From: Plasmodium malariae
Taxonomy: Eukaryota > Apicomplexa > Aconoidasida > Haemosporida > Plasmodiidae
Direction: 5' to 3'
NCBI RefSeq assembly: GCF_900090045.1
Contig: NC_041782.1
Location: 2,695,001 to 2,759,000, forward strand
Length of the DNA: 64,000 nucleotides
Made by a program: the position numbers and the translations under genes. Positions within the stretch are counted from its first letter, which is position 1, and each line of letters opens with the position of its first letter. Of the stretch, positions 51,380-62,051 are shown piece after piece. The notes below the pieces were generated by a model. The model was not told where the DNA came from and made no database searches. It saw only the letters and a program-made list of their open reading frames with translations.

Positions 51380-54190
51380 TTTGTCTTTCAATTTAACATA
51401 TTTTTTTTGTATCTAGTAAGACATTATACATTAATCTTTATATATGAATTTTTTATAATCCTATTAGAATCATATTCATATACTATTACTTTTGTAGTGT
51501 TATTAAAAAAATTATTCTAATGTTTTTTTTTTTTTTATTGTTTTTAATATAAATACCATTTACAATATACAGGATTCTATTTTATATGTACAAAGACATA
51601 TATTATTGAGCATTTATAAATAGTAATTCTGTAAAGTATATGTTCTATAATAAGTGTGGTTAGCATAATACTGGCTTATAACTTGCAGAATCATTTATCC
51701 GTATAGCAGAATTTTTTTCATTATATATTTATATTTGTTTTTATTGAATGTCGAAGATAAGTACAAGTGATATAAACTAGTATTAAATAATTTTTATATT
51801 AGTATATACAACATTATTAAAACAGGAACTTCTTGTAGGAACATTTTAAAAGTAATGCGTAGAATACTCTACCTTTGAGTAAAATAATTTATAGTGCTAG
51901 AAAAAAGGAAAAATATGAAAAATACTGTAATAAATGTTAATGTAATTATTGAAAATAAAAAGATAAATTCTTACACAAAAGTATCAGGAGTGGCTTCATT
52001 TTGCTGAATTAAACAAACGAACAAGGATATTTGTAGAATGGCATATCGTTCGGATTCTCAAGATTCATTTAATTCATTAACATATTTTAAGGAGTGTACA
52101 AATTTTCGATTAATAATATGATATTTACTAGAAGTACATATATAATAAATATTATCAAATTGTATACATAAATTATTTCATTTTGTATAACATATATATT
52201 TATGTTAGTGTTATATAATTATTAACATTTGTTAACATAGATGAGAAGGCATTACGTGTTAATTGAATTATGAACACTTTTTAGACACAATAAAACAGAT
52301 AATTTATATTTGAAAATATAGAAAAGGATAAAAATTCAAATATTTTTTCTTTGTAGGAAAGCAAAATGTAAGTTTTCGCCATAAAATATATATGAATCTA
52401 AATAAAGTTTATATTATTTTCAATAAAATATGAACATGTATATTTTATTTTTTGTACCTATGGTATTATATAACTAGTATAAATATAAAAATTATATAGT
52501 AGAAATAGAAAATTAATATAGATCCTTTATTAACTTTGTAATTTTGTATTAATAATAATATAATTTATTAAATATATAATATATACGATGAAAAAGTAGA
52601 AAAAGGCTATTGAGATACATACAAAAAAAGAAAAAAAGAAAAATACAGTTATGTTATATATATCTAATAATGAAACTATAAAGTATTCTCCTAAAACTTT
52701 AATCTATTGGTATATGACTTAACATTTTTGGAAAAAATAAATAATTTATACAAATATGTATTTACTTTTTAAAAAAAGTCTTAAAATAGTATTAAAAAAT
52801 AATGAATATGGTTAAAATAGGAAAATCTGCTTTATAGGTAAAAGGGTTAGAGTATTTTACTATAAAAAAGGTTCAATTTTTTAATATACTTTATAAGTTA
52901 TATGAATATTCTTATGAATATAAAAAATGCTTTAGCGAACAATTTATATAAAAACACTAACTGTACTTAAAAATGTGACATAGCAATATTCAGAAACAAA
53001 TATAAAAGAAACTAAATGTCTGAGTATATTATGTCACGGAAATAATATATATATATATATATATTAAAAGAAAAAAGCATGTTAGTGTTAATTTAAATGT
53101 TTTTTTTTGTAATTTAATTATAGTTTTTTAAATTTAGCTATATTTTTATATAGTTTTTTAATTCTATTAATTGGTTAATTTAAAGAATAATATTTATTAA
53201 AGTAAACAGTAATATAAAGTTTTATTATTGGATGATTACAATATGTTTCTTTGTATATGATATATTAATAATTGTCTTACCAAAGATTACTATACATAAA
53301 ATAGAAAATTATTAAGAAATAGTATATTTTTTTAAAGTTATATTTAATAATATATTAATTATTTATGATCATTGTTTAATTTATAACCTTATCGTTTGTT
53401 CCTGATATTATTAATTTTCAAAAAAATAAATAAAAAGATAATATATTCTATCTAATATAATGAGAATAATATTACTAGAAAACATATTATATTAAAATAT
53501 ACTTTATTTATTATGTATATATTATATCGTGTAAATTATTCTTATTTTTAAATTTATTTCATTTGATATGCATTAGAACTGAAGAAATCATATTAAATAT
53601 TTTTAAGGAAATTATATTTTTTATCCATTTTTTACTCATTATTATTTACTATATATATTTCTACTTAATATTTATTTTTAATAAAAAAACAGCAAAGAGA
53701 AATTAATTACATGAATTTAAAAGAATTTCATTGACAAATAATGATATATATTAAAATTATTTAAATTTTCTTATTTTCAAAATTATGCTACAAAAATGAA
53801 TAATTATTTTTTTCTTTTTTTTTAATTACTGTAGAAATATTTATTTTTATATATATTGTTAGGTATCTTATTAATATGATTTTTTAAACACATAATATAA
53901 CATAAAGAATTCTATTTTTATAATTAATATAATACATAATTTTTGTAAAATTCTACTTTTTTAAATCACTATTATTACTATCTTGCTGTTATGATAATGA
54001 ATATTTTTTCAATAATAATAAACATTTGTTCTAAAATATAGTATTTACAAAATTAGTATTATTAATAAGAAAAACTTATTAAAATTTGAAATGAGTTTCT
54101 TAATATATAATATAATACGTAATCTATGATGTATACATTTTACATTTAAAATATATATAATATAATGAAATATTAAATAATATATATATG

Positions 54191-54221
<31 letters not shown>

Positions 54222-54270
54222 TTATATAAGAATATTTAATTTCTGTACTATATTGAATTATATATTTTGA
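51380..54270. repeat. Segmental duplication, copy B (about 2.9 kb)
   Basis: Collinear, diverged partner of 15300-18195. In copy A the block ends about 255 bp before a leader exon. Here similarity stops near 54270 and no leader exon follows at the expected distance, so the block is orphaned. It includes a 24-base T run at 54191-54214, where copy A has a shorter T-rich stretch. Boundaries are by eye. Confidence 0.7.
54191..54214. repeat. Poly(T) run of 24
   Basis: A homopolymer T run within duplication copy B. The equivalent place in copy A (about 18106-18123) is T-rich but interrupted. Confidence 0.9.
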
Positions 54271-56002
54271 ATATTTAGAAATAAGCAGTTCTTCTAAAAC
54301 TGAGAAAGCGTATTTATAGATTAATTTTTAGAGAAAATAAATTACATAGTTTATTTTATATTTATATTTTTGTAAATATAAAAAATAGGTTATATTAAAA
54401 ATAGGTTATCATATTCTTTATGTAGTAATATTACTTGTAAAAAACTAAGACAAAAAAATTGTGCGAAAAACTAAATGAAGCTAAATAAGATTCTTTATCA
54501 TTCTTGTAAGAAGTAGATTAGATATACATTAAAATAATACAAATATAATTATGCAAATTTATATAATTTAAAAATAATGTTATAAATTTAGCTATTTGTT
54601 TTCTTTTTTAAATTTTTAATTATAATTCGAAAAAAATACTTGTTAAGGAGAATATTATAATGTTATATTTTACAGGATTAATATAATTTTTGGTATATAT
54701 ACAATAATTTTAAAATTATCATTCTCTTCGAAAAATCATAGAACGAACAACATATTGTAGGAATAATATATTTATGATTTTAATAGTATTTTTCATAAAA
54801 TATTATTCACTTATATATTGGCGTCGATCGATTATGCATCGCCAAAAAAATATGTTCCTTATATTATGTATCTTTAAAAGAATAAATAAAAAAAATATAT
54901 ATTCCTTCTAAAATTATAAGCAGAAAAATTACAAAACCATATATATTAGTAAAATATATTGTTATTCATTTTCATTTCTTATGTATATATTACATCATGC
55001 ATATACTATAATTATTTGTAAATTTACTTCATTTTATATATTTTTAAATTAATAAAATTATTTGTAATATTTCTATACCATTTTTGATTCTAGTTCTTTT
55101 TTTTTTTTTTTCTTATTTAATATTTTTTCTAAATATATATAATTAATTAATAGAGAATATATAAAATTATGTAAATTAATGTAGGGATTTCTAATTCAGA
55201 AACAGTGATATAAATTAAACTTAATTAAAGGAGCAATATTAAGGAATTATAGTAAAACAATAAAAAATTACTCCTTATTTGTTTTTTAGAATATATATTT
55301 CTTCATATATTAGGTAGATCGCTAGATATTTCCTTTAAAAAAATATTATACACTAAAAAAAAATTGTGTCTACTTAGGGATGAATTAATGCATTTTTTAT
55401 AATTAAATTAAAAAAAATATTTATTTTCTTCATTATTTCTATTATTGTATTATTATAATAATCAATATTTCATTCAAAATTAGAACTTTTTATAAAATAA
55501 ATATTATAAAATTTAAATTTAATATGGTATAGCTTTCTTAACATAAGTAATTATTTTAATATATACAGGAATATATAATATATGTATTCTCTACATTCTA
55601 TATACTATATAAAATAAATATTCAAATATAAAAAGTATTTAAGTATTTATTTCAGAATTTATTAAGAAAACAACAAATAAATTATTATATAATTAGTTTC
55701 CTATATTAATAATTAGATTAGATATTATAAATATTTATTAGTTAATTCAAATTATTTCTTTTTAAAAAAAGTTAGTTTTTCTTAATTATGACTATGATAA
55801 ATATTATACAATACATTTTAAATTTATTTTTGTATCATAGATGTTTTGAAGTATATTATAGCTATGTATATTTTTTACGTACTTAAGGAGCAATGATAAA
55901 AAAAGAATTTTAAAAAGAATTTTGCTTTTTATTATTAGATGTATATTATAATATTATTAACTTCTTTATATTGATTAAATTGTAGTACTAATTATCTATA
56001 TA
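54271..56002. other. Intergenic region upstream of the second fam-m gene
   Basis: A/T-rich DNA between the orphaned duplication copy and the fam-m gene. It has no leader exon at the spacing expected from copy A. The last 450 bases are the fam-m 5' flank with its conserved block. Confidence 0.6.
55581..55610 (+). promoter_or_regulatory. Conserved upstream block of fam-m type genes
   Basis: ATTCTCTACATTCTATA with flanking TATA words, about 395-420 bp before the fam-m start at 56003. It shares position and wording with blocks at 4235, 18021 and 44571. A promoter role is inferred from conservation only. Confidence 0.4.
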
Positions 56003-56961
56003 ATGGGAAAAAAACAAAAGACAATCATATTTATTAATTTTTTTGGGTTTATCCTTTTATCTTGGATATGTTCTTTTTACATTGATGTTGTATGATAATA
56101 TTATTTAAGGATATTTGAAATACTAATATTTTTCTGTTTTTTTTGTTAATACTTTTTTTTTTCCTTCTAGCTTATTTATACTATTAAATAACAAATATTT
56201 ACATATTATTTTTTTAGAGCATGTTCAATATATCATTGGATAAGTACTGCGAGATTAAGAAAATACTAAAAACAAGGAATTATAGATTACTAGGAAAGTA
56301 TACACATAATATGGATTTAAATTTTATATGTACAAAAGAAGAAATACCAAATATTGGATTAAATATTAGAAACGATATATGTAATAATGAAGAAAGTGTG
56401 AAAACACAAATGAAGCAGTCAAATGGAAGTTCACCAGGAAATACAAGAGGTCATAAAAAACATATGAAAAATAAAACTTGTACGTTTGAAACAAAAAAAT
56501 ATTCTCATATGGAGAAAAAGATATTCAAGGAACTTGATTATCAGGATTTTCTTAAAAACAACAGAACAATTAGTGATAAGTTGTACAAAAAAGTAATAAT
56601 TAAAAAATACAGATTACGGTTTGCTTTGCCTTTAGTATTGTTTTTATTGTTCTCATTAGGACTAATATTAGATTTTACTTGTAATTGTGGCCTTAGGAGG
56701 GGGTTATATAAGTTATTGAGATTTTCATTAGGTCTGTCAATAATGACGAAGTTTCACTGTTATTTGAAAACCGCTGTAGGCTCGTTTTTCAAGTATACCA
56801 ATGGTAATAATAGTAGTGAAGATTTTTATATAACACCGTTTTTTGATTTTCTAATATATTGCGTACTCTTCTTTATATTTGGTATAACTCTTATATCAGG
56901 AATTATTTATTACCATAAAAAAGTAAAAAAATTTGAAAAAATTAAATTTAGGAAAAGGTAA
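56003..56961 (+). CDS. fam-m: fam-m protein (exported, two membrane segments)
   Basis: Exons 56003-56089 and 56218-56961, phase 0 (ATT GAT GTT before GTATGA; TTTTTTAG before AGC ATG), give 276 aa. Exon 1 is a 29-residue leader, MGKKQKTIIFINFFGFILLS and onward; paralogues start MEQ. Exon 2 has the PEXEL-like RLLGK (52-56; fifth residue K). It also has the fam-m block NKTCTFETKKYSHMEKKIF, KELDYQDFLKNNRTIS and DKLYKKVIIKKYRLRF, a first membrane segment, a loop with CNCGLRRGLYKLL, a second membrane segment and the tail YYHKKVKKFEKIKFRKR. It is close in length and motif order to the gene at 4685. The export motif deviates at its last position, as is common in this family. Intact, function unknown. 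Confidence 0.9.
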
Positions 56962-59900
56962 AATTAGTTATAACAGATATCTTTCAACTTACAAAGAAGT
57001 CTTTAATATGAAAAAAAAAATGTAATATCTTTAATTTTTACACTTATCAAACTTATATATATATTGGTGTTTTTTTGTAAATTTACCTATATACACATGA
57101 TTTTTCTGATACACTACAATAAAAAAAATTAAATTTTTAGTTTTTTTAACATTGCAATTGTTTTAATATTTTTTAAATTGTATTATAATGAATGATTTTG
57201 AATCAAGTATATATTATGGTTTCATAAATGCATTTTTGTATTTAAGTAGAACTATATGAAAAATATATGTTTGAGAGTTAATTATATATACAACAATGCT
57301 ACATATATTATTTTACTAATGTGTGATAATTTATATTTGAAATAAAAAATGGTAACTTTTATTACATGTATGTTGTTCTAGTCTAAAATAATTGTGTTTT
57401 TTTTTTATGTTATAAAGAAAATGTGTTATTAGTTTAAAATTAATAACAAATATGTCTTTTTCTGTATATAATGTAAGGAATATAATATATTTGTTCTACT
57501 GATATGTATGTATATATATATACTAAAGAATAAAATTAATATTTATTATATAACATATTTTTTATACGAAATATGTTATTAGATATATTTTTCAAAATTT
57601 TTTTAATGTACTATTAGTTTTTTTTGCATGATATAAATATAAAGTTATAAAAATATAACAAAAATATATCATAATTAGAAATGAATCATTTATAATTATT
57701 TAAAAATTCTTAAATTATTTATCCTTTCAATCTAATGAATGGTTCAAATAACATAGAATTGTTGTATTAATTCATTTTTGAAAAAATGTATTAAATGTTT
57801 GCTATATTGAAATTATATAAGTAAATAAATTAAATATGCATATTATTATATTATTAAAATATAAAATTAATGGATTAAATATAATCATATATTAATATAT
57901 TTTATGTATAAATTTTATGTTTTTCTTTATAATATATAATATATTAAAAAGTTTTACATATATCTATATTAATTATATTATGTTTAATGGTAACGAAAAT
58001 AATTATATTTTTACCATTAATATAATAATGTGTTGGTATTTCTTTATATATTTATTCTATTTATTATATTTATACAAAAGTATATTAATTTCTATGTTAC
58101 TGTACTAAAATTGTATAGAATTATAATATTTTATAAAGGAAATTTCTATTTCTTTTGTGTTTATAACACACATTAAGTGAAATAAAAGTTAAAAAATAAA
58201 ATTTTTTTTTTTTTTATTGTAATTAATAAATAACTAATGATATTTATTGTTGTTAGATAAGTTTTATGAAGTTATCATTAGATAATTATTCTAATTTTTT
58301 TATGAGGTATGATTAAATAAGTGAATGACATAATGTTTCCCATGAACATTTTTGCTCGTTATATTAATGAAAAAGTTTCATTTATTAAATATTCTTTTTT
58401 AAAGATTTAAATGATAATTATTATATAAAATTAATATACATTTTAGTTATTACACTTTCTTACATTTAAATAGTATTTTTAGTCAATAAAATTACGCATG
58501 CATATAAATTTTTTTTTTTTTAATGTACTGTAAGAACGTAGAGAATATAAGACTAGTGTATACGCATAATCGACATGTGTTAAATGAAAATATTGCTAAT
58601 AGGGAATTTAATAAAAAAAAAATTTTTAATTTCAGATGGCAAGAATTTTTATTTTGTATTAATATTTAAGTTACCACTGAAAAAATATTAGAACTGCAGT
58701 TACACATATTATAATTAAATTATAAAATATATTTATTAAATATGCATTATCATCTATAAATAAGCTTAATTGAATTAAATAAATGTACTGCATCACTGAA
58801 AACAAAAATATTTTATAACATTATTATTTTAATAATATTTAAATGAATTTTATTATTATTGTTCAGGATAAAAAATAGAGCATCTAATTTTATTTGATTT
58901 TGAAATTTTATATGATGTAAAGTAATATAAATTTTAATATTAAATTATAAGTAATATATTTTTAAAAAATAAAATAAAGTGTGATATTATGATAATTTAA
59001 TATGCAATAAGCAAGTTATATTTTAGCTGGGGAATGAGTATTGAAGTTAAAACATTAAAATTTTATAATCATAGTAATTTAAGTATATTTTAAATTTTGT
59101 TCTATATGATTAAATAATCAATTTTGTTATATATGATTCAGTGTGAATTTATAAAAAATAACATAATCGCTACTCAGAACATTTAATGTAATTCAATAAA
59201 TAAAAATAATTAGTTCTCATATGAATCTGAATAATATAAGATAATTATAAAATAAAATTGTTAAGTACGAAACATAATTTTAACTTATGTGTATGAAAAA
59301 ACTACATTGCACTGTCTTATAAGCACTACTATAAGAAATAAAAAAAAAAAAAAAAAAAGAATATAAAAAAAATGAAAAATTGAAAGTTCAGTTCATATGC
59401 ATACGTTAGTGCACGTGAGAAAATTTTATTCAATTATATGTAATGTTATATATTTATTACATAATTATTACTTAATCATGGTAATGTATATTCATGTTTA
59501 AATATAATATCTAAGAAGTAAAATTACTTAAAATTTAATTACATAATAAATTAGATATAATATATATATATATAAAAGAAAGAAAATAGCTTATATATTT
59601 TAAATTATTCTAAGTTTAATGTACGTAAAACATAAGTATTCAGAATCATTTTATAGTATAAGTGATATATACATTTAAAATGTATCTCATAATGTAATAC
59701 AATATGCAAATTCTTACTAATTATTAAAATAGTTTGAGGATTATCTTTTAAAAATGTATGTTTTGAATGAATCCAAATATACGTAGACCATATAATGAAA
59801 TACAGAAAGTAAACAAAATATATACTTTTCTAGCTCATAAAATAACTATATATAACTAATGTTATGGAATAATAATTTTATTATGTTAATTACCGTGTTA

Positions 59901-61281
59901 TTATTTTTGTAATTAAAATATTGTAGCTTAAATATAATCGTATTCTTTTTACTTTTTTGTTTATTAATTTTTTTTTAAGGAACTACGAAGTTTTTCATGT
60001 ATTATTGAAAAAATATATTGTTCTTATTATATTTTAAATATTTTACTCGTATTGATTATAATAATTAACAATAATAATAGGATTTGCATTATTATATTTA
60101 CTAAATGAATTTCGATAAACAATATTAACTTGATTCTGAATTTCTTTTTCTTTAAATATTTTAGTCATAGTATGTTTTTATAAGGAACCAAGTAATTAAC
60201 TATGAATTTGTCGAAAGTTTTCATAATAAAAAATAATTAACGATAATTTTTGTGGAGCTTCTTATCATTTTATTATATACATTAACAGAAAAATTATATA
60301 TATAAATTTTATTTTTAGAGATATACAGAATGAAATTTTTTTGAAATTATTGTTACTGCATGCAGAGGATAATTAATTTATTTTAAGATATATTCATTTT
60401 TATATACATAAATATAAATATTAATTTTTGTTTTATGAATATTTTGTAAAATTATTGTGAATTAATAAATTCATAATATATTATTGGTCATTATTAAAAT
60501 GTATTCTAAAAAATGAACAATATATTTTATATATTTATGATAAAAGAATAATTATTATTGTTTAAACTTTTTATATTATAAAAATTTTCAGAAATTATGT
60601 ATTACGAAAAAAAATATTTAGAATAATATATTATATTTTATGCATATATTAATTTAAATATAATTATTTCGGAATAACCTATAGTTTTTTAAAATGGAAA
60701 ATTGTTTTTTTAAATATTAATTTTTAATTATTATTTTATATTAACTACCCTCAATTATATGAGTGAACAACTATATGACAAAGTTTGTATAAATTAGCAT
60801 GACTAGTTCAATATATATTTTAAATTTATAATTAAAACATTAATGTATATTATTATTTAGTCTCCACATTATATATGTTTGATATGATAAATAGAAACAA
60901 TATTTAAAAATATGTCGAAATAAATGTTTTTATTTTATTTTTTCATTATTCCATATAATACGTTAATAATTACTGTAGTGCTAAATAATTAATTTTTATA
61001 TTTTGGATATTTAAGTTAAAATACTAATTATATTATTATAATTGGAGATACTTTATTATAAAAAACATAATGATAAATATTTTAAGTTATTTTTTTAAAT
61101 TAAATTTTTTTATACTATGCAATATATTATTCTCACATTTTAGTGCGAATTTATGAAAATATAAAAAATGTTGAAACAAAAATAAAATATTGAAAGTTGC
61201 ATCCTTATATATTTGGTGTATATTACAGAATTGCTAATTATTTTTCATTCTGAATATATTAAAATATCAAGAATATGTATC
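56962..61281. other. AT-rich intergenic region
   Basis: The first 400 bases are the fam-m 3' flank, with words shared with the flank after 5655. The rest is A/T-rich with no supported gene. The 63-codon frame at 57917-58108 is I/Y/F-rich and considered chance. A poly(A) run lies near 59340-59358. The last 300 bases precede the leader exon at 61282. Confidence 0.6.
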
Positions 61282-62051
61282 ATGGAGCAAAATTTTGTGC
61301 AATATTTATTAATTAAAACTGCGGTATTTATCCTTTTATATTGGATATGTCATTTTAACAATGATATGGTATGATTATATTATTAAATTATATTTATATT
61401 TCCCATATTTTTTAAATTTTATATTTATTAATTCTTTTTTTTAAGCAAGATATTACATATTTCTTTAAATAACAAATATTTTTTTTTTTTTCGATCCCTT
61501 ATCAGAGATTGACATATGATAATAGCAAATTTATTATAAAATTAGATGTGAGATTGTGTCGAATGATGGCGGCACATAAAAAGGAAAAACATTCAAATAT
61601 TAAATGCATAAAGAAAAAAATGAAAAATAATAGAGAATACAAAAATGAGGAATCATCTAATAATAAAACGGCAATCACAGTAAAAAATAGAAAGCTAGAC
61701 AAAATATATTATAAAAATTTAGTTAGTTATATGGCAAATGCTGATTTTAAGTATTTAAGAAAAAGCATGAAAAAAAAAGTATTTCAGATTTGTGTTTTAG
61801 CTAGCTTCCATATATTACTTGGAATACTATTAATTGTTTTAGAAAAATTAAATTATTTAAATGTTTTAAAGTTATTTGATCCTTTACATTTATCAACTCT
61901 AGGATTTGTGATATTCATGTTTATAGTTATACTAAGTATGTTTTATTTTTACAAAAAATTTAAAACATATATAAAGTTAACACGTATAAAAGATGATATA
62001 TATAATACGGCATATCCTTCTTTCCGTCAAGTAGGCTTTTATAAAGATTAA
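61282..62051 (+). CDS. Plasmodium exported protein, unknown function (two membrane segments)
   Basis: Exons 61282-61368 and 61506-62051, phase 0 (AAT GAT ATG before GTATGA; TTATCAG before AGA TTG), give 210 aa. The leader exon has 29 codons, MEQNFVQYLLIKTAVFILLY and onward, nearly the same design as in fam-m. Exon 2 has RLCRMMAA at the place of the export motif, so no canonical PEXEL. A lysine-rich stretch is followed by YYKNLVSYMANADFKYLRKS and KKKVFQI. Two membrane segments follow (LLGILLIVLEKLNYL and GFVIFMFIVILSMFYF), then FYKKFKTYIKLTRIK and a C-terminal extension ending SFRQVGFYKD. The YKN...ADFKYLRKSMKKK signature recalls a group annotated simply as Plasmodium exported protein in P. 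malariae and P. vivax. It is not fam-l or fam-m. The frame is intact. Confidence 0.83.

Noticed and set aside
57917..58108. 63-codon plus-strand frame after fam-m
   Set aside because: I/Y/F-rich with no supporting motif; chance expectation is high.
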